A stretch of 64,000 bases of DNA from Malaciobacter marinus (GTDB lineage Bacteria; Campylobacterota; Campylobacteria; Campylobacterales; Arcobacteraceae), in contig NZ_CP032101.1 in NCBI RefSeq assembly GCF_003544855.1, positions 2,790,001 to 2,854,000 of the forward strand, read 5' to 3'. The position numbers and the translations under genes were made by a program. The notes under the pieces are model-generated. The model was not told the DNA's origin. It saw nothing but the letters and a program-made list of their open reading frames with translations, and ran no database searches. Numbering within the stretch: position 1 is the first letter of the stretch; every line of letters begins with the position of its first letter. Positions 9,774-18,140 of this stretch are shown one piece after another.

Positions 9774-10742
9774 ATGACAAGTAAAAAATTAGATGATAAA
9801 ATAAAACTGACAGCAAGAACAGTAAATGTACAAATAGGACAAGAAGTAAAAGTAATCCTAAAACTTTATGATGAAAATAAAAAAATATTAAAACAAAAAG
9901 AGTATAAAGAAAAAGTACAAGAAAATACAAACGTAGAAAAAAGATTTACAATCTTAAGCTTATCAAATGAGTTAAATATAGACTCCTCAAAAGTTAAATA
10001 TGTTTCAGGATGGATTGATGCAGATGATGATGGAGAGATAACAAGAGAGTATGAAAAAGAAGTTTGGATAGAAGTAATTGAAGGTGAAGAAAAAATTACT
10101 ATTATAGTTGAACTTCCCCATTCAAAAGAAACAGGATGGGGAGCAAAAGGTTTAGCTGGACATACAGCAATGGCAATTGGAAATCGTTTTTTTGATTATG
10201 GGCCTGATTATAGTAACAACAAAATATTTAATGAAGAAATATATCAAGCAGATTTAAATCAAGATGGTGATATGGAAGATAATGTAAAAATTGATGATAT
10301 ACCAAATGCTGGATTCTATTTTGCTCCAGGTCGTCCTTGGTGGGCTGAAATGATTTCAAAAGAACCCAAAAATGTAACTTTATCTCAAGTATTAAGTTTT
10401 ATATCCTCAAATTGGAGGAATAATAATGTGTATGGAACAGTATATAAAATAGAGTTTTATATAAAAAAATCTCAATCAAATAGAATACTTGAATGGTGGA
10501 AAGATAGATATAAACATTTAAAAATATATAGTATTAAACCTTGGACAGGAGAACAATGTACAACAACAGTTAAAAAAGCTTTAGCTTACGGGGGTATTAA
10601 TAATATTGATTGGGATACTTTAACTCCTGATGGAATTCTTGAAGATTTACAAACAGAGATAAAAAGTACATCATTCCAACATAAAAATGAAAAAGCTATA
10701 ATAACACTTATTAAAAAGGAGGCAGAAGATTGGAATCCATAA
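9774..10742 (+). CDS. Putative secreted effector: EF-hand-like loops and possible permuted papain-like (NlpC/P60-LRAT type) domain
   Basis: 322 residues, no signal peptide, no confident family. Residues 1-110 look beta-rich and contain D82-x-D84-x-D86-G. Residues 115-300 hold GHTAMAIG with H130, FFDYGPDY, an EF-hand-like loop D160-x-N162-x-D164-G-D166, and GEQCTTTVKKALAYGG with C262. A His in an HxxxxIG strand before a Cys at a helix start is the order seen in circularly permuted NlpC/P60/LRAT-like amidases and acyltransferases. The next gene, a lipoprotein, overlaps by 13 bp and has its Shine-Dalgarno inside this gene, so the two are translationally coupled. Lack of a leader plus a coupled lipoprotein suggests a toxin/immunity pair delivered by another machine such as T6SS; no such machine is in the window. 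Confidence 0.45.
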   Translation: MTSKKLDDKIKLTARTVNVQIGQEVKVILKLYDENKKILKQKEYKEKVQENTNVEKRFTILSLSNELNIDSSKVKYVSGWIDADDDGEITREYEKEVWIEVIEGEEKITIIVELPHSKETGWGAKGLAGHTAMAIGNRFFDYGPDYSNNKIFNEEIYQADLNQDGDMEDNVKIDDIPNAGFYFAPGRPWWAEMISKEPKNVTLSQVLSFISSNWRNNNVYGTVYKIEFYIKKSQSNRILEWWKDRYKHLKIYSIKPWTGEQCTTTVKKALAYGGINNIDWDTLTPDGILEDLQTEIKSTSFQHKNEKAIITLIKKEAEDWNP

Positions 10743-11122
10743 AATTAAAAAGCTATTTAGCTATAATATTAATAGTTTTACTACTATCATCTTGTACTAA
10801 AGGGGAAGATAAAATGAAAATAATCGCATATGGGACACCAGAATTTGAAGAATTTGTTAAAAAAGCTCCGATTAATTTAGAAAAAGCTTGGGACTTACAA
10901 TTGAAATATTATGAAGAAAATGAAGAAAAAGTTATTGGTTCTCCTCTATTTTTTATTATAAATGATAAATATATTTTTACTCCATATTATAATCCAAAGA
11001 TTCCAGAAGTAAAACTTTCAGGAGTAAGTATTGATTCTCAAACAGGTGAAGCTACTTATGTAAATATGAAAGATAAACTCAAACCAAAATCTCAGTTTGG
11101 TTGGAGGAAATCTAAAAATTAA
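10730..11122 (+). CDS. Small lipoprotein, candidate immunity protein of the upstream gene
   Basis: 130 residues. TTG start at 10730 chosen because AAGGAGG (10716-10722) sits 7 bases upstream; this site lies within the end of the preceding gene. Signal peptide with lipobox LLLSSC gives a lipid-anchored protein after about residue 21. The mature part is small and acidic-basic mixed, with no recognised domain. A periplasm-facing lipoprotein coupled to a possible cell-wall or membrane hydrolase is a common immunity arrangement, but this is inference. Ends close to a convergent lipoprotein gene. Confidence 0.6.
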   Translation: MESIKLKSYLAIILIVLLLSSCTKGEDKMKIIAYGTPEFEEFVKKAPINLEKAWDLQLKYYEENEEKVIGSPLFFIINDKYIFTPYYNPKIPEVKLSGVSIDSQTGEATYVNMKDKLKPKSQFGWRKSKN

Positions 11123-11150
11123 AAAGTTTAATAAAAGAAGAAGTTAGTGA

Positions 11151-11179
11151 AAACAAAGTGAGAATCATCACTATTGTTT
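11151..11179. terminator. Hairpin between convergent lipoprotein genes
   Basis: AAACAAAGTGA (11151-11161) pairs with TCACTATTGTTT (11168-11179) with one bulged base and a 6-nt loop. It lies in the 60-bp gap between the candidate immunity gene and the convergent gene ending at 11183. No long T run. Confidence 0.4.
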
Positions 11180-11180
11180 A

Positions 11181-11200
11181 AACTAATTCTTTCTAACTTT
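11181..11200. repeat. Right copy of the 20-bp direct repeat
   Basis: AACTAATTCTTTCTAACTTT, 19/20 identical to 9586-9605. This copy forms the last codons (KVRKN, stop) of the minus-strand lipoprotein gene, so the repeat lies at a gene 3' end, a common place for integration or recombination footprints. Confidence 0.45.
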
Positions 11201-11563
11201 TATCAAAATACTATTTTGTCTATCTCTAAAGATGATATTTTTATCATCTTTTTCAAAAAGTTTTTTGATAAAATCTTTTTTATAAGTACTACTTAAATAT
11301 TGTTTATTAAAACTTTTATAATCTAAGCAACTAAAAGTATCACTACATATTTGATTTTTATACATTTTTAGATTTAATATACTCTTACCAGCAGTAAAAA
11401 TTTGAACTTGTGTAAAATCTTGATATTTATTTATAAATCCAGTATCATAAAATCTCATAGTTGGAGTTTTTATAAGAATTGTAGCACTGCTACTTTTAAC
11501 TGGTTGTTTTACTGCACATGCACTAAAAAGTAAAGTAATGATTAAAAAAATATACTTATTTAT
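11183..11563 (-). CDS. Small lipoprotein with apparent AUA start codon
   Basis: The first ATG (11458) would give 91 residues without a leader. Reading upstream in frame gives 35 more codons, INKYIFLIITLLFSACAVKQ..., a complete lipoprotein signal with lipobox LFSAC. There is no ATG, GTG or TTG in this extension, but an ATA codon at 11563-11561 lies 6 bases after AAAGGA, a good ribosome-binding site. So either translation starts at AUA, or a former ATG was mutated and the gene is crippled. The product (126 residues) has a Cys pair (CSDTFSC) and no recognised domain. Its 3' end coincides with the right direct repeat. Confidence 0.5.
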   Translation of the reverse strand: MNKYIFLIITLLFSACAVKQPVKSSSATILIKTPTMRFYDTGFINKYQDFTQVQIFTAGKSILNLKMYKNQICSDTFSCLDYKSFNKQYLSSTYKKDFIKKLFEKDDKNIIFRDRQNSILIKVRKN

Positions 11564-11627
11564 AGCTTTTCCTTTTGTTTTGGATTATTTTACTATAATT
11601 GCGAAAAAATAAGATTAAAGGTTTGTT

Positions 11628-12701
11628 TTGTTAGTTCATATTTGTTGTTCAGTAGATAGTCACTACTTTTTAGAAAAGATTCAAGAAGAGTACCCAAATG
11701 AAGAGTTAATTGGATATTTTTATGACCCAAATATTCATCCATATGGTGAGTATAGATTAAGATATTTAGATGTAGAGTATTCATGTAAAAAATTAGGTAT
11801 TAAACTTCTTGAGGGTCCATATAATTTAGAACAATGGTTAAAAAAAGTAAAAGGTATGGAACATCTTCCTGAAAAAGGTGATAGATGCACAGTTTGTTAT
11901 GATGATAGATTAGAAAATAGTGTAAAAAAAGCTATAGAGTTAGGTCATGATAAATTTACAACAACACTATTAATATCTCCTAAAAAATCACAAGAAAAAC
12001 TTGAAAAAATAGGTGCAAAGCTACAAGATGAGACAGGATTAGAGTTTATATTCAAAGATTATAGAGCAGGAAATGGTACCCAAGTTCAAGGACAAGTAGT
12101 AAAACAACACTCACTTTATAGACAAAATTATTGTGGTTGTTTATTTGGATTAACTCCACAAAGAGAAGCACAGAAAAAAGTGATGGATGAGATGTTTAAT
12201 CCTATCTCAAATCAAATACTTCCAGAATCAATTGAGCAAAGACTTGAACTTTATAAAAAAAGAAATGAACTTGAAGAAAAAAATCAAGAATATAAGATAA
12301 TAAAACAAAGATTTTTAAATTATCGTTTATTTAATGGAAAAGTTGATATAAATAAAAAGACTGTTCCATCTTATTTTTTATGCTATTCAACTATAAATAG
12401 AACAAAAACAAATGGAAGAGTTGAGTATTGTAAAGATGGTATTCATTATTTAAATAGAGAAGAAATTAAAGTCATAACACTAGATACATTTAATACCTTA
12501 ACAAAAAGTTCATACAAAAATGTAAAAGAGTTAATCTACAATCCTTTAAACTTTCAAGAAGAATTAGAAGTTAGGAATAAGATATTAAATAATGCATATG
12601 ATTTAAGTGCAGTTATTGTACTTGATGAGATAATTGAAGGTAAATTTGAAATAGAACTAAACACACAAACTTATGATGATGTAAAGGAAGAGATTATATG
12701 A
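11628..12701 (+). CDS. queH: Epoxyqueuosine reductase QueH
   Basis: 357 residues. DUF208/QueH family: MLVHICCSVDS with the N-terminal CC pair, GDRCTVCYDDR, TTTLLISPKKSQ, and QNYCGCLF supply the cysteines for the 4Fe-4S cluster and a second metal. QueH performs the last step of queuosine synthesis in tRNA, replacing QueG. The core ends near residue 190; a C-terminal extension of about 160 residues is of unknown role. TTG start chosen: AAAGG (11617-11621) is 6 bases upstream and the product begins at the family's N-terminus. Its stop overlaps the lpxB start by 4 bp (ATGA). Confidence 0.88.
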   Translation: MLVHICCSVDSHYFLEKIQEEYPNEELIGYFYDPNIHPYGEYRLRYLDVEYSCKKLGIKLLEGPYNLEQWLKKVKGMEHLPEKGDRCTVCYDDRLENSVKKAIELGHDKFTTTLLISPKKSQEKLEKIGAKLQDETGLEFIFKDYRAGNGTQVQGQVVKQHSLYRQNYCGCLFGLTPQREAQKKVMDEMFNPISNQILPESIEQRLELYKKRNELEEKNQEYKIIKQRFLNYRLFNGKVDINKKTVPSYFLCYSTINRTKTNGRVEYCKDGIHYLNREEIKVITLDTFNTLTKSSYKNVKELIYNPLNFQEELEVRNKILNNAYDLSAVIVLDEIIEGKFEIELNTQTYDDVKEEII

Positions 12702-13741
12702 AAATTTTAGTAAGTGCATTAGAGACTTCATCAAATATTCACTTAAAAGAGTTAAAGAAACATCTTAATGAAGATATTGAACTTGTTGGTGTATTTGATA
12801 AAGAGTTAGGAAATCCTATTTATGATCTAACTGCCCTTGCAATTATGGGATTTATAGATGCATTAAAAAAATTAAAATTTTTTTTTAAATTAAGAGATGA
12901 GTTAGTAGAACTTGCAAAAGATTGCGATAAAGTTTTACTTATGGATAGCTCAGGGTTTAACCTTCCTTTAGCAAAAAAATTAAAACAAACTTATCCAAAT
13001 AAAGAGATTATTTACTATATATTACCTCAAGCTTGGGCATGGAAGAAAAAAAGAGTTGAAAAACTTCAACAATACTGCACAAAACTTTGTTCAATTATTC
13101 CTTTTGAGCAAGAATTATACTCAAATAAAAAGATGATAAGTTATGTTGGACATCCACTTTTAGATGAGATAACACAATTTAAACACTCATATGAAAAAAC
13201 AGATAAAATTGTTTTTATGCCAGGTAGTAGAAAAACAGAAATAATAAATCACATGTCAGTATTTAGGCAAATTGCAAGATCCATTCCAAATAAACAACAC
13301 ATATTAATTATTCCTTCAAAATTTGATGATGCATACATCAAAAAAACTTATGGAGATATAAGTGATTTTGTTGTTTCAAATGATGCTCATCAAAGTTTAA
13401 TAGATGCAGAGTTTGGTTTTATTTGTTCAGGAACAGCAACACTTGAAGCAAGTTTAATTGGAACTCCTTTTGTCATGTCCTATGTAGCTAAAAAATTTGA
13501 CTATTTTTTAGGAAGAATGTTTGTAAAACTTCCATATATTGGTTTAGCAAATATCTTTTTTGACAAAATGGGGAAAAATGCAATTCATAAAGAATTTTTT
13601 CAAGAAGAAGTTACTAGTAAAAATCTTTTAGATGAATACACAAATATGAACAAAAATAGATTTTTAGATAATTCAAAAGTGTTAAGAGAATATTTAAAAA
13701 ATGGTAGTTCAAAAAATGTTGCTCAAATAATACAAAACTAA
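12698..13741 (+). CDS. lpxB: Lipid-A-disaccharide synthase
   Basis: 347 residues, GT19 family. Condenses UDP-2,3-diacylglucosamine with lipid X in lipid A synthesis at the inner membrane. Motifs: an N-terminal SALETSSNIHL in place of the usual GExSGD-type motif, YYILPQAWAWKKKR, VGHPLLDE, VFMPGSRKTEI, and CSGTATLEASLIGTPFVMSY. Overlaps queH and is followed by fabZ and lpxA, which supply related steps of lipid A synthesis. Slightly shorter than the E. coli enzyme, as usual for Campylobacterota. Confidence 0.93.
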   Translation: MKILVSALETSSNIHLKELKKHLNEDIELVGVFDKELGNPIYDLTALAIMGFIDALKKLKFFFKLRDELVELAKDCDKVLLMDSSGFNLPLAKKLKQTYPNKEIIYYILPQAWAWKKKRVEKLQQYCTKLCSIIPFEQELYSNKKMISYVGHPLLDEITQFKHSYEKTDKIVFMPGSRKTEIINHMSVFRQIARSIPNKQHILIIPSKFDDAYIKKTYGDISDFVVSNDAHQSLIDAEFGFICSGTATLEASLIGTPFVMSYVAKKFDYFLGRMFVKLPYIGLANIFFDKMGKNAIHKEFFQEEVTSKNLLDEYTNMNKNRFLDNSKVLREYLKNGSSKNVAQIIQN

Positions 13742-13798
13742 TTTTTTTTTAGCTAAAATATGTGACTATTTTAAACACACAATATTAGGATAATAAGA

Positions 13799-14242
13799 AT
13801 GTTAGATGTTATGGAAATTCAAGAGATATTACCTCATAGGTATCCCTTTTTATTAGTTGATAGAATCACTGATATGGAAAAAAGAAAAAGTATCACTGGA
13901 TATAAAAATATATCAATTAGTGAACCTGCTTTTATGGGACACTTTCCAGGTCATCCAATTTACCCTGGAGTATTAATTCTTGAAGGTATGGCACAAGCTG
14001 GTGGAGTTTTAGCATTAAAAAGCAATGACCTTTCAGCAGAAGAACTTAAAAATAAAGTTATTTACTTTATGAGTATAGATAAAGCAAAATTTAGAACTCC
14101 TGTTAAACCAGGAGACAAACTAGAATATAAAATTGAAATTTTAAAATTAAGAGGTACATTAATTGTACTTGATGGAAAAGCTTATGTTGATGATAAGCTA
14201 GTTGCTGAGGCTGAGTTAAAAGCTATGGTTGTAGATAAATAA
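13799..14242 (+). CDS. fabZ: 3-hydroxyacyl-[acyl carrier protein] dehydratase FabZ
   Basis: 147 residues, single hotdog fold. Contains [33 protein letters not shown] with the catalytic His and Glu, and the C-terminal [10 protein letters not shown] segment. Dehydrates (R)-3-hydroxyacyl-ACP in fatty acid elongation, opposing lpxA for the same 3-hydroxyacyl-ACP pool; the two genes are adjacent (13 bp). A short intergenic space with AAGGATAATAAG-like site precedes the ATG. Confidence 0.96.
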   Translation: MLDVMEIQEILPHRYPFLLVDRITDMEKRKSITGYKNISISEPAFMGHFPGHPIYPGVLILEGMAQAGGVLALKSNDLSAEELKNKVIYFMSIDKAKFRTPVKPGDKLEYKIEILKLRGTLIVLDGKAYVDDKLVAEAELKAMVVDK

Positions 14243-14255
14243 ATTTAGGTTTGAT

Positions 14256-15038
14256 ATGAACAACATTCATAAGACAGTTATAATTGAAGATGGAGCACAA
14301 ATAGGAGATAATATAACTATTGGTGCTTATACAATTATAGGAAAAGATACAAAAATTGGCGATGGTACAAAAATTGGTTCACATTCACTAATTGAGGGCA
14401 AAACTACAATAGGTAAAAATAATGAAATTTTTTCTCATGTAACATTAGGTTCTATTCCTCAAGATTTAAAATTCAATGGTGAGGATGTAGAGTTAATTAT
14501 TGGAGACAATAATAAAATTAGAGAATATACATTATTTAATCCTGGAACAATTGGTGGTGGTAGTAAAACAGTTATTGGTAATAACAATCTATTTATGGGA
14601 TACACACATGTTGCCCATGATTGTATCATAGGTAATGATTGTATTTTTGCAAATGTAGCAACATTAGCTGGTCATGTAGAGTGTGGTGATTCAGTTGTTG
14701 TTGGTGGTTTAACTCCTGTCCATCAATTTTGTAAACTAGGAAGCTATTCTATGGTTGGTGGAGGGTCTGTAGTAACACAAGACATTCCTCCATATTGTTT
14801 AGCTGAGGGTAATCGTGCTGTATTAAGAGGTTTAAATCTAACTGGTTTAAGAAGAAGACTTGATAATAGAGAAGATATAGATGAAATAAAAAAAGCTTAC
14901 AAAGCAATATTTCAATCAAAAGAGTCTATTTCAGATGTTGCAAAAAGATTACTTGAAGAGAGTAATAACAAATATGTAAAAGAGTTAGCTCAATTTGTTG
15001 TTGATACAAAAAGAGGAATACCTTTTAATAGAAAATAG
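14256..15038 (+). CDS. lpxA: UDP-N-acetylglucosamine acyltransferase LpxA
   Basis: 260 residues, close to E. coli LpxA (262). N-terminal left-handed beta-helix of hexapeptide repeats (IGDNITIGAYTIIGKDTKIG), catalytic histidine in MGYTHVAHDCIIGNDC, GGLTPVHQFC, and a helical C-terminal domain. First committed step of lipid A synthesis. Part of the lpxB-fabZ-lpxA-clpX run with short gaps. Confidence 0.96.
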   Translation: MNNIHKTVIIEDGAQIGDNITIGAYTIIGKDTKIGDGTKIGSHSLIEGKTTIGKNNEIFSHVTLGSIPQDLKFNGEDVELIIGDNNKIREYTLFNPGTIGGGSKTVIGNNNLFMGYTHVAHDCIIGNDCIFANVATLAGHVECGDSVVVGGLTPVHQFCKLGSYSMVGGGSVVTQDIPPYCLAEGNRAVLRGLNLTGLRRRLDNREDIDEIKKAYKAIFQSKESISDVAKRLLEESNNKYVKELAQFVVDTKRGIPFNRK

Positions 15039-15055
15039 TGGAGAGTTGATAAAAT

Positions 15056-16282
15056 ATGAGTAAAATAAAGTGTGACTTTTGTGGAGTAACGGAATCAAAA
15101 GATAATCCAATAATTGCAGGTGAAAATGGATATATTTGTAAGGGTTGTGTAACTGCTGCACATGATATCCTAAATGGAAATGAACCACAAGATAATAATC
15201 TATCTGAAGAAGAACTAGAAGAAGCAAAAGAAGAAGTAAAGCTTAGAACTCCTGCTGAGTTAAAAGAGATTTTAGATGACTATGTAGTTGGACAAAATAG
15301 AGCTAAAAAAGTCTTATCTGTTGCAGTATATAATCATTATAAAAGAATTTTTAGAAAAGACTTAGATGATGAAGATGATACAGAAATTAATAAATCAAAT
15401 GTTTTATTAATTGGTCCAACAGGAAGTGGGAAAACACTACTTGCACAAACAATAGCAAAACATCTTGATGTTCCTTTAGCAATAGCAGATGCTACATCTT
15501 TAACAGAAGCTGGTTATGTAGGTGATGATGTTGAAAATGTAATTACTAGACTTTTACAAGCTGCAAATGGTGATGTAAAGAAAGCTGAAAAAGGTATTAT
15601 CTTTATTGATGAAGTTGATAAAGTTGCAAGAATGAGTGAAAATAGATCTATTACAAGAGATGTATCTGGTGAGGGTGTACAACAAGCACTTCTTAAAATT
15701 GTTGAGGGTTCTTCAATAAATGTTCCTCCAAAAGGTGGAAGAAAACATCCTGGACAAGATGCAATTCAAGTAGATACAACAAATATTTTATTTATCTGCG
15801 GGGGCGCTTTTGATGGGCTTGAAGAGATTATTAAGAAAAAACAAGGTGCAAATGTACTTGGATTTAATCAAGAAAAGAAAAGTACTAAAGATAAACAAGA
15901 TATAATATCTGATGTAGAAGCACATGACTTAGTTAAATATGGATTAATCCCTGAACTTATTGGACGACTTCATATGATTGCAACTTTAAATGAAATAAGT
16001 GAAGATGATATGGTTCATATCTTAACTGAACCAAAAAATGCCTTAGTAAAACAATATATCAAACTATTTAAAATGGATGAAGTTGAGCTGTGCTTTGAAG
16101 AAGATGCATTAAAAGAAGTAGCGAAAAAAGCAATTGAGAGAAAAACAGGGGCTAGAGGTCTTAGATCAATTCTTGAAGATATTATGTTAGATATTATGTA
16201 TGATTTACCTTTATACAAAGATAAAAAAATTACAATTACTAAAGATGTAGTATTAAAAGAAAAAGAAGTAGAAGTAGCATAA
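15056..16282 (+). CDS. clpX: ATP-dependent Clp protease ATP-binding subunit ClpX
   Basis: 408 residues. N-terminal C4 zinc-binding dimerisation domain (CDFCG...CKGC), AAA+ domain with Walker A GPTGSGKT, Walker [10 protein letters not shown], the GYVGDDVE pore-1 loop, sensor and [13 protein letters not shown] sensor-2 motif. Unfolds substrates for ClpP. Follows lpxA by 17 bp and precedes mreB by 9 bp, an arrangement typical of this phylum. Confidence 0.97.
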   Translation: MSKIKCDFCGVTESKDNPIIAGENGYICKGCVTAAHDILNGNEPQDNNLSEEELEEAKEEVKLRTPAELKEILDDYVVGQNRAKKVLSVAVYNHYKRIFRKDLDDEDDTEINKSNVLLIGPTGSGKTLLAQTIAKHLDVPLAIADATSLTEAGYVGDDVENVITRLLQAANGDVKKAEKGIIFIDEVDKVARMSENRSITRDVSGEGVQQALLKIVEGSSINVPPKGGRKHPGQDAIQVDTTNILFICGGAFDGLEEIIKKKQGANVLGFNQEKKSTKDKQDIISDVEAHDLVKYGLIPELIGRLHMIATLNEISEDDMVHILTEPKNALVKQYIKLFKMDEVELCFEEDALKEVAKKAIERKTGARGLRSILEDIMLDIMYDLPLYKDKKITITKDVVLKEKEVEVA

Positions 16283-16291
16283 AGGATAACA

Positions 16292-17320
16292 ATGTTAAAT
16301 AAATTAATAGGTCTATTTTCAAATGATATGGCTATAGATTTAGGAACTGCAAATACTGTTGTTTCTATTAGAGGGAAAGGTATTATTATAAATGAACCTT
16401 CTGTTGTTGCTGTTCAGCATGATAGATATGGAAAAGATAAAATATTAGCTGTTGGTCAAGAAGCCAAACAGATGATTGGTAAAACCCCATTAAATATCCA
16501 AGCTGTAAGGCCTATGAAAGATGGGGTAATAGCTGATTTTGAGATGACTGAAAGAATGATTAGATACTTCATTGAAAAAGCTCACTCAAGAAAATCATTT
16601 ATTAGACCTAGAATTATTATTTGTATCCCATTTGGAATTACTCAAGTTGAGAAAAAAGCTGTAAAAGAGTCTGCAATTAGTGCAGGAGCTAGAGAAGTAT
16701 TCTTAGTTGAAGAACCAATGGCAGCTGCAATTGGAGCAGGAATTCCAGTATCTGACCCATCTGGATATGTTGTAGTTGATATTGGTGGAGGTACAACTGA
16801 AATTGGTGTAACTTCACTTGGTGGTTTAGTTCTTTGCAAATCAATCAAAGTTGCAGGAGATAGATTTGATAAAGCAATTATGGATTATGTAAGACAAAAC
16901 TATAATCTTTATATTGGTGAAAGAACAGCTGAGAGTATCAAAATAGAAATTGGTACTGCAATAAAACTTGAAAAAGAGTTAAAAATCAAAGTAAAAGGTA
17001 GAGATAACTCTGGATTACTTTCTACAATTGAATTAGGAAGTGAAGGTGTTAGAACTGCAATTAAAGAGCCACTAAAAGAGATTGTTTCAGCAGTGAAAAG
17101 TGTACTAGAGGACATGCCACCTGATTTAGCAAGTGATATTGTTGACAATGGAGTTATCCTAACTGGTGGTGGAGCACTAATAAAAGGTCTAGATACATAT
17201 TTAGCAGATATTATTAAGCTTCCAGTTAAAGTTGCCGATGAGCCACTTCTAGCAGTAGCTTATGGGACAAGTAATGTACTTAATCAATCGGAGCTATTAA
17301 AACTGATAACTAATGAATAA
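16292..17320 (+). CDS. mreB: Rod shape-determining protein MreB
   Basis: 342 residues, actin-like ATPase. Phosphate-1 DLGTANTVV, connect-1 and phosphate-2 VVVDIGGGTTEIGV, adenosine motif ILTGGGALIKGL. Forms membrane-associated filaments guiding lateral wall synthesis. Overlaps mreC by 8 bp, so the two are translated together. Confidence 0.97.
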   Translation: MLNKLIGLFSNDMAIDLGTANTVVSIRGKGIIINEPSVVAVQHDRYGKDKILAVGQEAKQMIGKTPLNIQAVRPMKDGVIADFEMTERMIRYFIEKAHSRKSFIRPRIIICIPFGITQVEKKAVKESAISAGAREVFLVEEPMAAAIGAGIPVSDPSGYVVVDIGGGTTEIGVTSLGGLVLCKSIKVAGDRFDKAIMDYVRQNYNLYIGERTAESIKIEIGTAIKLEKELKIKVKGRDNSGLLSTIELGSEGVRTAIKEPLKEIVSAVKSVLEDMPPDLASDIVDNGVILTGGGALIKGLDTYLADIIKLPVKVADEPLLAVAYGTSNVLNQSELLKLITNE

Positions 17321-18140
17321 ATTAATCTTCTTTATTCTTTTTCTAGCCATAAGTTTGTTATACATCTTAGATGTAAACAAGCTTTTAGGTGAAAAATTTA
17401 CTTTATTTAATAATATAAAAGAGTTTTATATTCATAAAGTAGTAAAAATAACTAACTTCACAGAAAAATACTTTTATCAAGCAAGTACAATTGAAGAACT
17501 AAAACAAGAGAATGAAAAACTAAAAGAGTTTAGACTTCTTTATGAAAGTAAAAATCAAAAACTAACTGATTTAGTAAATAGTATAAAGAAATTAAAACCA
17601 ATAGATGAAAAGCTTATTCAAACAAGAGTTTTATCATATGTTGAGTTTGATGATTTTACAAAAGTTTGGTTAGATAAAGAAAAATTAAATGATCAAATCT
17701 CAGGTTTAGTAATTGATGATTATGCAGCTGGAATAGTAGTTAAAAAAAATGATAAAGCACTTGCATTACTAAATGGAAATGAAAAATCAAATTATGCTGT
17801 ATACATAGGTAAAAATAAAGCCCCTGGAATTACACATAGTATCAAAAAAAGTAAATATATTGTTGCAAAGTATATTCCTATTTGGATTGATATAAATGTA
17901 GGAGATGAAGTAACAACATCAGGAATGGATAATATTTTTTTCAAAGGCTTAAAAGTTGGAAAAGTTGTATCTATAAATAAAATGCCTGATATGCAAGAAG
18001 CCGTTATTGAACCTTATGCAAAAGTCTTAAAAAGAAGATTTTTTTATATTTATACTTCTAAACTTCTACAAAAAGAACAAAAAAATGAAAATGAGACTAT
18101 AAATCTTAAAAAAGAACAAAAAAAGATTAAGAAACAATAG
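17313..18140 (+). CDS. mreC: Rod shape-determining protein MreC
   Basis: 275 residues. One N-terminal membrane anchor (about residues 3-20), a coiled coil (about 55-95: EELKQENEKLKEF), then the periplasmic beta domain with GLVIDDYAAGIVV and GDEVTTSGMDNIFFKGLKVG. Lys/Glu-rich C-terminal tail. Partner of MreB in the elongasome. Its stop overlaps the convergent GMC oxidoreductase gene by 14 bp, so no separate terminator exists between them. No mreD is seen here. Confidence 0.92.
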   Translation: MNKLIFFILFLAISLLYILDVNKLLGEKFTLFNNIKEFYIHKVVKITNFTEKYFYQASTIEELKQENEKLKEFRLLYESKNQKLTDLVNSIKKLKPIDEKLIQTRVLSYVEFDDFTKVWLDKEKLNDQISGLVIDDYAAGIVVKKNDKALALLNGNEKSNYAVYIGKNKAPGITHSIKKSKYIVAKYIPIWIDINVGDEVTTSGMDNIFFKGLKVGKVVSINKMPDMQEAVIEPYAKVLKRRFFYIYTSKLLQKEQKNENETINLKKEQKKIKKQ

